64,000 nucleotides of DNA from Scolanthus callimorphus. Its lineage: Eukaryota > Cnidaria > Anthozoa > Actiniaria > Edwardsiidae. The position numbers and the translations under genes are program-made. Below, piece by piece: positions 22,945-33,475 of the stretch. The notes beneath the pieces are model-generated. The model searched no databases. It was not told where the DNA came from and saw only the letters and a list, made by a program, of their open reading frames with translations. The stretch lies in assembly GCA_033964015.1 (NCBI GenBank), contig CM066918.1:28727387-28791386 (forward strand), given 5' to 3'. Positions within the stretch are counted from its first letter, which is position 1. Every line of letters begins with the position of its first letter.

Positions 22945-23310
22945 CACATGGAAAACTCGATCATCTACCAGGCCTATAAATACGTAGGACGATGTATAGA
23001 GACCTATAGTTGTTTACTTCTCATTACTTTACTTGCTTACTACTCATCTATATGGTCTGGTGGCTGGGCGTTCCCTAATCTATAGGTCTGGACCCAGTCC
23101 CTGCTACTGAACAACTAACACCGAGGATAGCGACTGTCAGGGCCGAAATCTCTGGCGTGGGCGTAAGATCCGTATCCACGGTCGCCATACGACGCTTCAG
23201 CTCTGTCTGGAAGTGTAGTGCTTGTACATTTTGTTTGCGTTAAATATTTGAATATTTATTTTACTCTCAAGCAATTTTCTTTTGGCTCATTCAACTTTTC
23301 TCAAGTAAAT
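22945..23310 (+). other. TATA-bearing conserved element, copy 2 (candidate small-RNA gene or LTR)
   Basis: GTGTCCCACA and TATAAATACGT (TATA at 22975) have the same 36-bp spacing as in copy 1. The core GATAGCGACTGTCAGGGCC through GGGCGTAAGA is identical to copy 1, and GGTCGCCATACGACGCTT also recurs. Small indels lie outside these blocks, including about 11 bp between TATA and the first conserved block. It is not visibly inside a transposon, unlike copy 1. Confidence 0.35.
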
Positions 23311-23727
23311 AATCTGCGAGGTCTTGCTGTCTTCTTCACGTTTTTCGAATCTTTCTTTTCTAGTAATTGAGCAATTTGGTCATCGTTTGCAGATGCGAAG
23401 AAGCCATCTTTGCTTTTACTGCTGCAAAGCTGGCAATCAAAATAGAATCTACGCGCCCTTAGGTCTATGATGCATTGCGCGCGTAGAATCAAGAATCGAC
23501 GAGCTGATTCTTGCTCTTGCTATAAAGAAGCTGGTGCTGCACCTATCTTTGTCTATAGTTATTATTTTACGAGATATTCGCAGTTAAAAACGGGCACTTT
23601 TCAGTTGTTGACAATGAGAATATTGGGTTCAAAGAGTACAGTGCCATGGCGGTGCAGATTTCCGACATCGTTCTTTGAGAGCGGAGACATAGTAATCGCA
23701 GCATCTACTACGTTCTAATTTACCCAG

Positions 23728-23830
23728 AGCTCCCAGCACGTTACCTCTCAGGGGAGGCTCTGGTGACACCCATTCAAGGACCTTTGCTGATTGGCTGATT
23801 TTGAACGTTGCGTGCGCAACAACATGCGCA
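23728..23830. mobile_element. MITE family A, truncated copy 3
   Basis: It retains CCCAGAGCTCCC, GGCTCTGGTGACA, GATTGGCTGA and GAACGTTG in the family A order. The right half is missing. Confidence 0.6.
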
Positions 23831-24680
23831 ACTAAACTGCTCGACTTCAGGATCGGTCAACATGGGAATCAGTCTAGTGGCAGCTTTTGTGCTGATGCAG
23901 CTTGGATCCATCATTTTGAACAGCAATGGTGGCGTTGCCTTGTTGTGTTTGTTAGATCCGAATCAGATCAGAAAAGAAACTAGAAATGCTTTCCTCGCTT
24001 GATGAAGTCGCGATCTTTAGCCATCATGAGTTCTGGATGTGACGTCACAAAAAGGATCGGGACTATTGTTTGCATTTTGAGCTTGGCTTCCTGTGGTGTT
24101 TATTTTTTCCTTTTCTCAATGGAAAAACAATACGACAAAGTTTTTAGATATCATTTGTACCACTTTCAACTATATGTTACCATTTTTAGTCACAAAATAT
24201 AGGTCAAACCCTGCCAGTAACTCTTTATGGCACGGCTCGGCTATTTTGTCAGAGCCGGAACTAATTTCATCCGTGCCATTTTTATCCGCGCCGTGCCAAA
24301 AATGTCTGTCGTGTAGATGGGCTTTACTCTTGCTCACTAACATATGCTTTTTCAACCCGTTCTTTCGTTCCATTATGTATTTGCGCCTCTCAATTTTTTC
24401 TTTGCGTAGTTGACCTTTTCTCCTCCTCTATCCGTCCCACTCCGACTTAAATAATGATCGATTGTTTTGGATTGTGCTGGCCTAATCACACGAACAACAT
24501 TAAAAACGTAAACAGGCAATTCCGTGATAATCTCTAGCTATTATATTTTCGCAATGGTGGCGATACTGGTCTTGTAAGTGTAAGAAAGCTTATGAGTCGC
24601 CACGGTCCGACCTTCTAGCGAAGTTTGTTTTCGCGAGGTCAAGTGAAGTCAATCCCAATGGGCCAATGCCTCTGGCTCAT

Positions 24681-24845
24681 CAGGGTCGTAGCTAGCATAG
24701 GGTCAGAGGGGGCAGTTGCCCCCCCCCCCCCCATCGAAGTAAAATGTTTAGTGTCGACATGTGGGGAAAAACCTGCTTGCCCCGCAGCAAAAACAAATAA
24801 TGACCAAGGCCTGCCCCCAGTCTAACATTTCTAGCTACGGCCTTG
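24681..24845. mobile_element. MITE with CAGGGTCGTAGCTAG ends, TSD CTCAT
   Basis: The ends are CAGGGTCGTAGCTAG and CTAGCTACGGCCTTG. CTCAT flanks at 24676-24680 and 24846-24850. The interior has a C-rich block. It has the same end type as the elements at 11200 and 14831. Confidence 0.8.
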
Positions 24846-25154
24846 CTCATGTACATGAAAACATAGTTGGTTTATATTTGCTGCCATTTATGAGAAAAGA
24901 TAACAAGGAAACATCTGAGTAAAACTCTGGAGGAGGGGCACTATGTTCCTGCGCAGGGCTGGGGCATTAATAAGGTAACCCTATATTAAAAACATCTCCC
25001 CTGTATGGCCACTCCATAATAAAAATTTATGTTCTTACGTTTTGGGTTTTGGGGTGATACACAATGTTGACTATGTTAACAATGTTATACTTTATACTAA
25101 TAATACATTTTACTAATACTAATCTTTTTTAAATTTGAGAAGCCAATCATATTT

Positions 25155-25425
25155 GTAATACGCTTTATTACAAAGTGCGACAGGAGCTATTACAAATTGC
25201 GTCAGCTTTTTTATTGTAAACTGCGACAGTGGCTTATTACAAATTGCGCCAGCTTTTTTATTACAAAGTGCGTCAACTTTATTACAAATTGCGTCAGGTA
25301 TTACAAAGTACGTCAACTTTATTACAAATTGCGTCAGGTATTACAAAGTGCGTCAACTTTATTACAAATTGCGTCAGGTATTACAAAGTGCGTCAATTAT
25401 TACAAAGTGCGACAGTACACACGTT
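25155..25425. repeat. Minisatellite of ATTACAAA-TGCGTCA units
   Basis: Alternating ATTACAAATTGCGTCA and ATTACAAAGTGCGTCA blocks form an approximately 40-bp higher-order unit, repeated several times. The long open frames across it on both strands reflect the repeat rather than genes. Confidence 0.85.
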
Positions 25426-26951
25426 TGAAAAGTAAACCTTCCGCGATGGACGGACGCAAATTAATGACAGTAAACAAGCGGATTTCAGTGTTTATATGTG
25501 ATAAACGCACTTGGACTACGGCACAAAACTCTTCTCGTGTTTTCCAACATCCCTCGTACTTTTGTCACATTATAGACCACAGAAATCTGCTTTTATTGCT
25601 TGGTTAGATTTTATACTAGTTGTCTGGTCAATTTAGCTTGGAAAAAATTGCAACATGGGAATTTTATACAGCAAATTCTCAGGAACAAATGTGAGAAATA
25701 CGTGTCCAACCCGGTTTCATCTGTACAGTCTATAAACATTCTTCCAGTTTCTGTGTTTTTATTGTCTAAGTGCCGCCGAAAAACAAAAGGACGCTCTGGA
25801 CGTCGCAGTAAAAAAAACAAAAATTTACCCGGTCGGATTTCTACGAATTTGGATATATTATTCCTACATATGTTTTTGACAATTGGGCTTTTTTCGGGCT
25901 AATTTGACTGGACATAGCTATCACTTTTATACTTGCGAGTTGAATTTTCTAGATTTTATTCAGAATGTATGGGATTGGGTCACGTGACCCAGTTAGTGCA
26001 AATGGCCTATTATTTTTCATATCGTAGATAGTTCTTCAGTTGCCGCATATTACCGTTGTTTTACTTCCCTTCATTTTTACGAATTATATTATAAACCTTT
26101 AGATATCAAATTATCGTTCGCGACCTTTTTCCTGTTTCTAGACTCAGTTGAATTAACCTTCTACAAGGGATGAAGACCGTCGAACTGAACCTCGCTAAAA
26201 ATTAAGCATGAATTATTGTCGATAAAAACAAAGGTGCTTCATTTAATAATATCGCATTATGTACGCATTGAATTCTAGCTTTGAAGGCATCGCCAAACAT
26301 TAATGATGCATTTTTGTCATTCTCTTTAGAAGAATCCACAAGCAATCCCGTGGCTCCGATCGTGCGAAAAAGTTGAAAACTTTAAATTGTATGAGTTCGA
26401 ATATTGTCAACTCTTAAGCCAAGAATTGGTACATCGAGCTATCTCAGCTTCTAACTTGATTACAACGGTATACGTATAAAGGAGGTTGCAACAGATGTGG
26501 CGCAATCGAGTACACAATTAAGCTAAAGGACTCCACTAGTCGTCACAAAATGTAGGTATGATCTCTTGTTCTCAAGACACATCCTGAAGTTGTCGCTCTT
26601 TTCTACTACAATCCTCTTCTCCTAATTTCTTTTAGAAGCCACCTCATTTGAAGCAAATATTCTCGTGTAAACTACTTGAATGATCGAAATACAGTGTAAA
26701 TTGCGATGAAGGTTTTTCCCTCCCCTCCCCCAGACAAAAAATCTAGCTATATACGGCCTTGTTGATTGTCCTATCCGAAAGACGTGAAACACTGTAGAAC
26801 AAAGTTAAACAACCTACAATATGAAGCACGTTTTCGACCACGACACGAACAGATACGAAATTTCAGCTCTGTCATGGCCGGGAGTCGAATCGAGAGCACC
26901 ACAGCGATGAGAGACCAAAGCCCTAATGATTATCCAACCCTGCTTCTCAAA

Positions 26952-27446
26952 GGGTCCAGAGGGGGCGTCCCAATCCCATTTCCCAGTGTACATTTTCTCA
27001 AAATCCCAGTCCCAGTAACGTTTTTTTTTCCAGAAATTCCAGTCAGACTTTTGAAAATCCAAGTGATAAAAAAGTGATGTGTAGGCATGTGTAAACTGTT
27101 CTAGAGTGGTTTCAATTAATCCGTGAAACAGATAGTAGCGGCGTATTACACACTATTACGCTGTACCTCATGATTGTTCTCTTTTAATGTGTTCCCTTGA
27201 CTATCACTCAAGGCCTTGACTTTGTCCTTTTCACATGTTTAAACTGATTTTATCATGACAATTATTTTAAGACGTTTTTTTATCGTTTTACAAGGAAAAA
27301 GGGAAATAATATAGAATCCCATTCTCAGCTTAATGGACATTAATTCCCATTCCCTGTAGTAAAATCCCAGTCCCAGTGACCCCAATCCCATTTTCTCAGC
27401 CTAAAATAGGGCCAATACCAGCTCCCATTTTACCCCTTCTGGACCC
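26952..27446. mobile_element. Element with GGGTCCAGAGGGG ends
   Basis: The left end GGGTCCAGAGGGG pairs with the inverted right end CCCCTTCTGGACCC. The interior has repeated TCCCAGTCCCAGT and TCCCATTTTC motifs near both ends. No transposase seen. Confidence 0.7.
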
Positions 27447-27692
27447 TGCCCCAAGCTTCCGAACGATGTCTTTGATTTCAGTTTTTTGGTAACAAAACTA
27501 TTGCCGTTTTTTTGCAGCTAAAAACAAAATTCCCAGGAGGGCAGCAAACGTGAGCCAAGCCAAGTTCTTTTCACCTGAAAGCCCTGTGTTCCTTTCAAAG
27601 GTGGCTAGCTGAAGGGCAAGCGTTTGTATCTGATAAATTCACGACGTTTCTAACTGATAAATTCTGGTTGGAAAGCGAAGACCTCTACGACT

Positions 27693-28635
27693 ATGCATGC
27701 AAACATTAGTCACGTGGCGAAGAGGTGTTACTTCCTGCTTTACCGTGCGGACGAGATCATGCAAGCAGGAAGACATACATTGCCGCGGCAGTGATCAACT
27801 CAGCTTGTATTTTGCCCTGCATAACATTCAACATTCTTCTCTTGTGTTGTCTGATCCGTTTGCGCTCCCATCACAAACCATCATCTTTATTGCTCTATAG
27901 CCTCGCCACGTCAGATCTCTTACTGGGTTGTTCGTGCAGCCAGGATTTTTGGTCAAGAAAATCGGCGAGCTAACGGGTAACTTTAATATCTATTGCAAAG
28001 CAGGGATTATCACTTACAATATCGGATATCTGTCGGCTTGTGCATCATTCTTTACAATGACAATAATAGCGGTCGATCGATACTTAGTCGTCATTTCGGG
28101 GATTAGTTACCCGAATCGTGTAACGCGCATGCGCCTAATTGTGGCGCTTACAGTTATATGGGTTGTTTCCACGTCTTTTTCTGTCGCGCAGTTCTTTCTT
28201 CAAAGAACCACGATCGTATTTCGCTGCGTATCTACCACCATGGCGCTGTGTTTCCTTGTGACTATTTCGTGCTACATTACAGCAGTGCGCAAGCTCCGAA
28301 CACAACAAGTCGTAACTAGAAATCTCCGCGACATCATAACACGAGGTGTAAAAGCTGAGGCCAGATACAAGAAATCTACTTTGACCATGCTTCTTGTGAC
28401 CACCACCTTTATCTTTTGCTATATGCCCTATCTCGGCACAATGCTAGTTGCTGCAGTTGTAGGAAAAGAGAATGCGGCAATTTGGTCCGCAGAGAGCATT
28501 TCCTCGGTTATAGCCTACATTAATGCAACCTTGAATCCTCTAGTTCTCTTTTGGCGGGTATCGGTGATTAGGGGTGCTGCGAAGTCGTTGATACGGCAGG
28601 TAACACAACCTGATAGTGTGTTCAAACCAGGCTGA
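27693..28635 (+). pseudogene. Intronless rhodopsin-like GPCR with frameshift(s)
   Basis: From 27928 to the TGA at 28633-28635 the frame covers TM3 to the C-terminus: a TM3 cysteine in IYCKAG, IAVDRYLVV (intact DRY), a TM6 segment FCYMPY and NATLNPLVL in TM7. TM1-TM2, with YSLATSDLLLG, lies in another frame ending near 27925. A missing base in the GGG at 27925-27927 would join DLLLG to LFVQP. The first in-frame ATG for the N-terminus (27693) is in a third frame and would need another single base near 27770. All seven helices remain recognisable and no internal stop interrupts the body. The locus is therefore either a young pseudogene or a real receptor with base errors in the assembly. Confidence 0.8.
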
Positions 28636-28905
28636 AGCATGTCCAGGCTAAACATGTTTCAAAATTTATCTCGTCCATGTGAAACATCACAACTGCGAAT
28701 GTGTTTTGACTCTAATGATTTCCACCTTGGTGACATAATAACAATAATAATATGTAATGCGCGCTTAAAAGAAAGGAGGTATTTTGCCTCACTTTAACTG
28801 GAATTCCATAATTTTACCATGATATAAGAAATGACTTGTGAGAGTATTACTTAAAAGATGGCAGCTTTAGGCGAGAGCCGCTACCGCGCAGATTGTAATT
28901 CACAT

Positions 28906-29110
28906 TTAGGACGTTAAAAGGTCGCTAATATAACTTGGCCCACGCCTATTGAGACATTTGTACAAAGAAACAAGAGCTTGAAAGCGTCTTCTTGCTTGTA
29001 ATGACTGTAAAGTTCCTATACTTAAAATATGGCTATATGCTGTTGATTGGTTGTACCAAGTTACACCTCTGAGGATTAAAATCATTGAGTTCTGAATATT
29101 TAATTGAACA
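28906..29110 (-). pseudogene. LINE reverse-transcriptase C-terminal fragment
   Basis: The minus-strand frame contains GVTWYNQST, then LQARRRFQALVSLYKCLN and GPSYISDLL. This is the order seen just after the catalytic core in CR1/L2-like reverse transcriptases. Only about 70 residues remain, with no YADD box, so it is a dead fragment. Confidence 0.65.
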
Positions 29111-29135
29111 TGTTTACTTGACGAGTGTGAACGCA

Positions 29136-32100
29136 CTAATAAATCTGAAATTTTGTTCGGGTACTTCCGTGTAGTTCAGAGGGTCGCACACTGTATATCC
29201 TGCCCACAGACTCTCTTTGTTTCTGGTGAAGAGGACACAGGAAATATGGTTTGATATTGGGTCGCGCGCGCATTTTTGTTTGGGATTCCTGCGCGTTCTC
29301 GTTTGAATGAAGTTCCTGTGGACTATGTATGTTACCAAAGCTTCAACTGGTTCCAACCAAAAAACAAGCCCCAAAACAACACGCGCGCGCTTGTCACAGG
29401 AAGCCCGCTGTCCACCCCACGTGCTATATACAAACCATTTAGAAAATCAAAACTACTTTATCTGGGAAAACGAACAACATAGATTATCAACACAGTGAAA
29501 GAGAGAGCCTGTAGGCAGGCTACACACTGTACGACAAGGTATCACATGGAGCTTTAGAATCACAATCATTGTTAAACGTTTATAACAGCTAAACATTGCC
29601 TTACCGACGTTTTGTTTGGCTTGTTGATTGCACCTGTGGCCTTGTTCTTTATCGAACCAAAAAGTCTTGGTTGCAGCTCTTGATCTTGCTCCTCGTCATT
29701 TTCTGAAGATAACGCGTGAAAACACGTCATTTTGTATTACTAGACTAGCCAAAGTCGACCTATCTTAGGGCTGGTTCACACAAGCGCAAGAGGGAAGCGC
29801 AAGAGGGAAGCGCAAGAGGGAAGCGCAAGACGCAAGCGCAAGACGCAAGCGCAAGGAGCAAGCGCAAGGCGCAAGCGCAAGGCGCAAGGCGCAAGCGCAA
29901 GGCGCAAGCGCAAGGCGCAAGGCGCAAGCGCAAGGCGCAAGCGCAAGGCGCAAGCGCAAGGCGCAAGCGCAAGGCGCAAGCGCAAGGCGCAAGGCGCAAG
30001 CGCAAGGCGCAAGGCGCAAGCGCAAGGCGCAAGCGCAAGGCGCAAGCGCAAGATCTTGCAGCTCTTGATCTTGCTCCTCGTCATTTTCTGAAGATAACGC
30101 GTGAAACACGTCATTTTGTATTACTAGACTAGCCAAAGTCGACCTATCTTAGGGCTGGTTCACACAAGCGCAAGAGGCAAGCGCAAGACGCAAGCGCAAG
30201 ACGCAAGACGCAAGCGCAAAACGCAAGCGCAAGACGCAAGCGCAAGACGCAAGCGCAAGACGCAAGACGCAAGACGCAAGCGCAAGACGCAAGCGCAAGG
30301 CGCAAGCGCAAGGATCGGCGCAAGCGCAGGGCGCAAGCGCAGGGCGCAAGCGCAGGGCGCAAGCGCAAGATCTTGCAGCTCTTGATCTTGCTCCTCGTCA
30401 TTTTCTGAAGATAACGCGTGAAACACGTCATTGTATTACTAGACTAGCCAAAGTCGACCTATCTTAGGGCTGGTTCACACAAGCGCAAGAGGCAAGCGCA
30501 AGAGGCAAGCGCAAGACGCAAGCGCAAGACGCAAGCGCAAGACGCAAGCGCAAGAAGCAAGCGCAAGACGCAAGACGCAAGACGCAAGCGCAAGACGCAA
30601 GCGCAAGACGCAAGACGCAAGCGCAAGACGCAAGCGCAAGACGCAAGACGCAAGCGCAAGACGCAAGCGCAAGACGCAAGCGCAAGGCGCAAGCGCAAGG
30701 CGCAAGCGCAAGAGCAAGGCGCAAGCGCAAGGCGCAAGAGCAAGGCGCAAGCGCAAGGCGCAAGCGCAAGGCGCAAGCGCAAGGCGCAAGCGCAAGGCGC
30801 AAGCGCAAGGCGCAAGCGCAAGGCGCAAGCGCAAGGCGCAAGCGCAAGGCGCAAGCGCAAGGCGCAAGCGCAAGGCGCAAGCGCAAGGCGCAAGCGCAAG
30901 GCGCAAGAGCAAGGCGCAAGCGCAAGACGCAAGCGCAAGTCAATGCGACGCAAGCGCAAGCCTAAATCAACCTTAATTAGCTTGTTTGCGCTTTGCGTTC
31001 ACTACTTCATTTAATACTAGACGCAAGAGCAAAGGAACACAACGTCTCTGTGTAAACCACATAAGGGAAATGTATGCGCGTGCGCTTGTGTTCGTGTGTA
31101 AACTAGCCCTTAAGGATACAGACAAAAACGATAACAACGAAAGTGAGCAAAGGAGAGTCACGAAGGGAAGAGAGCTTTTGTTAGTTTCGAGCAATATGTC
31201 GAGCAAGGGAAGATGTCATTGAAACGGAGATCCGAACGGCGGAACCAAGAGTGCTTTGTGTAAAAGGTCTAGTCAGTTACTCGCACCTCATTCGTTTCTA
31301 CAAAGCATCTGCGAGGCGCAACGAGATCGAAAATTTGCGTTAGATTTATATTGGGAATTCAAACTCCAGTAATGGTTGGGTAGTTTTTAACATAAGAAAT
31401 GCCCGAGTGGCAAGTTCTCATAGGAATCTTGATCTTTTTTGTAAAACAGGATTTTCTTTATAAAGAAAAAGAGAGCGGCATGATTGATAGCGAAAGATTG
31501 AAATTCCTGAGCTAATGGGAACTTTTAGCCAGCAAGCCTAGAACTTTGCGGGCATTTGCAAGCTTTTGAGCATCTTTCTGTGCGAGACGAGCATTTAGAA
31601 AACTTTCGATCACTTTTGCGAGCACTACCAATCATCATTGCACATCATTGGCGAGCAATCGAGAACCGAATAATACCCCGCAAGCACAAGCGAGCACCAC
31701 AGAAATCATCTTTACGCGAGCTGCATACGAGCACAACCGATTTTTGATAGACCATTGGGGGCCCTCGGAAGGATTATTGATTTGAACCTAATAGATTTTC
31801 TTGGTAAAATCGAGCATAAACATGCAGTGAGTGCATGGTCGATTGAATTATGGCTTTCAAGGATGGCTCCATAGCATTATATATTGCACTAGTAAGAGAA
31901 ACTATGGACAAAAACAAAATAAATATGAGGCGACAATAAAAAAATTGAGCGTGGAAAGCAAGCATTCAAGTTCCCCTAAAACTAACTCAGTGAAACGACC
32001 ATATAACGTTTAAGTGCACTCCCAGTCCGGTCGCAGTATTTAGAAAAAAACTTTTTGTTTTTCTATTAAACCCATTTCGATAGCTAGCCAATTCATTGAG

Positions 32101-32364
32101 TCAGATTGAGTAGATCATCCGCGATAAACGGAAAAGTCAAAGTTGTTCGGGAAAGATTTGTTGCTGGCTACCAGCGAACTCTAGCGAATCGAGAAAATCC
32201 TACCATTCTCTGGGATGGTGAAGTTTTTGTCGACCTCCTCTGCCGTGTCATCTAGAGGTGCTTCTGCATCATATTGCTCACTTTCTTCGAAGTCTTCCGG
32301 TGACCGGCCTTGCGTAAATTCCACATGCAAAGAAGAGAACTGCTAGGACAGTATAGCACTTCAT
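29136..32364 (-). CDS. Putative small secreted protein, three exons, with acidic propiece
   Basis: Exon 1 (32204-32364) starts MKCYTVLAVLFFACGIYA, a good signal peptide, then an acidic stretch with SPEDFEESEQYDAEAP. Exon 2 (29605-29702) continues ENDEEQDQELQ and turns basic with RLFGSIKNKATGAINK. Exon 3 (29136-29222) has a strong pyrimidine tract before its acceptor and encodes a basic tail ending in FQIY and a stop. Exons 2 and 3 join in phase. Within exon 1 the signal and acidic parts are in different frames, so one extra base, or two missing, near 32299-32309 must be assumed. Total length is about 115 residues with no cysteine after the signal peptide. I do not recognise the family; a propeptide with a cationic C-terminal product is a possible reading. 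Confidence 0.45.
30056..30166 (-). repeat. Duplicate of exon-2 start plus acceptor, copy b
   Basis: It repeats 29671-29780: on the minus strand the intron end, the acceptor TTATCTTCAG and the first 33 bases of secreted-protein exon 2, then runs into GCGCAAG heptads. It differs from the parent by few bases. Confidence 0.85.
30372..30480 (-). repeat. Duplicate of exon-2 start plus acceptor, copy c
   Basis: Same content as copy b, with a short deletion in a T run. It is the first of the three acceptors met by transcription from exon 1. Confidence 0.85.
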
Positions 32365-32805
32365 ATTAATCAAGTTCGCAAAGTTGTTCTGGGTTCAAAA
32401 CGACGATGCGCCTCGTGAGGTTCAGTAAGCTTGAATGCGATTTCCCGCAAATAATGCGGCATATATTTTTATGGATTAACTTGGAAAAAAAGAGAGGTCT
32501 TAGTTAGGAGAACTGCAAAGAAAAGATTTTCTCATGCCTAGCAGAGCATTGAACCTTTTGTGTAACTTTCTTCTAGAAAACTTAGTTTTCAATTTCTGTT
32601 TTCTGCGTTCTGTTTTGTGTTGTTTTGATAATTATGACCATGAGAAGTTGACTCAGGTTCAGTTTGCCGAGTATTTGTAACCATAGAAGGTTCTGTTTTG
32701 AGAGAGTTTTATTCCTGTCGTTTGTCATTATTTTCTTTATCCTTTGTTTGTTTGTCGCGAGGTGCGTGCGTGTATCACTGACTTGAAAAAATGGTAGCGA
32801 AATCC

Positions 32806-33033
32806 CGCGTGTGTTTTACCACTGTATGCATTGCTACGCGACCTCAAAATTCAATGTTGCGATTGGCGATTTTTAGCCCTCAGTCAAACCGACACTGGAT
32901 TCGGCTACTTCAGTGGGTCGACAGTGATTGCCAAATGGCTTCGTTGCCTCGAATGTTTAACTTTCTGGTAAGAAAATTGACATTACAATTTCTTGTGTAA
33001 AATCGCCGGCAATCGCGACAGTGAATTTTGCCA

Positions 33034-33064
<31 letters not shown>

Positions 33065-33475
33065 GGGGGGGGGGGACTCCCATATTTTTGGGCGAGGGTG
33101 CTCGTCGTACCTTTTAGGGTTTAAATCAGGCCTCGGTAACTTTTAGAGGGTCAAATTCGAAAACGAGTAGTTTTCCAGATAGGTACCTATTAGAGGTCCG
33201 TTCTAGCAAATCAAGCAAATCACACTTGTTGGTAGCCTGAATTTCAGACGTATTTTCCCTCGTAAAATATACGAGAGAAAATTACGAGGGAAAATACGTC
33301 TTGTCGGTACCTTTTAGGGGTTAAAATCAACTAAGGAACGCCAATGTTTGGTACCTTTTAGGGGGTAAAATCGAAAACGTTCCCGACGAGCACCACGCCC
33401 CAAAAATATGGGAGTCCCCCGTGGGAATTTTGAGGTCGCGTAGGAATGTATACGGTGGTAATACAGATTTTCCAA
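32806..33475. mobile_element. Nested inverted-repeat elements, inner one 33073-33418
   Basis: The outer arms share ATTTTGAGGTCGCGTAG-type sequence in inverted orientation (about 32835-32855 and 33424-33445). The inner element has ends GGGACTCCCATATTTTTGGG and its complement. At its centre is a smaller palindrome, GACGTATTTTCCCTCGTAA and complement, near 33247-33302. A 30-bp G run abuts its left end. Confidence 0.75.

Larger units (their letters stand above)
22431..27692. other. Intergenic region with repeats, no gene recognised
   Basis: Apart from the listed elements, open frames here are short and show no known domain. Contents include conserved element copy 2 (22945-23310), a partial family A MITE (23728-23830), a CAGGG-CGTAGC MITE (24681-24845), a 40-bp minisatellite (25155-25425) and a G/C-ended element (26952-27446). 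Confidence 0.5.
29768..31109. mobile_element. MITE with interior expanded into a GCGCAAG minisatellite, TSD TTA
   Basis: The left end GGGCTGGTTCACACAAGCGC pairs with the right end GTGTGTAAACTAGCCC, and TTA flanks at 29765-29767 and 31110-31112. Most of the interior (29781-30960) is GCGCAAG and GCAAGAC heptads. Two extra blocks at 30056-30166 and 30372-30480 repeat the left end plus 110 bp of flanking gene sequence, so the element and its flank were amplified together. Leucine/alanine/cysteine-rich open frames across it are repeat artefacts. Confidence 0.8.

Noticed and set aside
25197..25607. 136-codon frame rich in ASTLLQ/CVNF repeats
   Set aside because: Produced by the 25.2-25.4 kb minisatellite.
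29760..30959. Long Leu/Ala/Cys-rich open frames on the minus strand
   Set aside because: They are translations of the GCGCAAG minisatellite in all frames, with no start context or independent composition.
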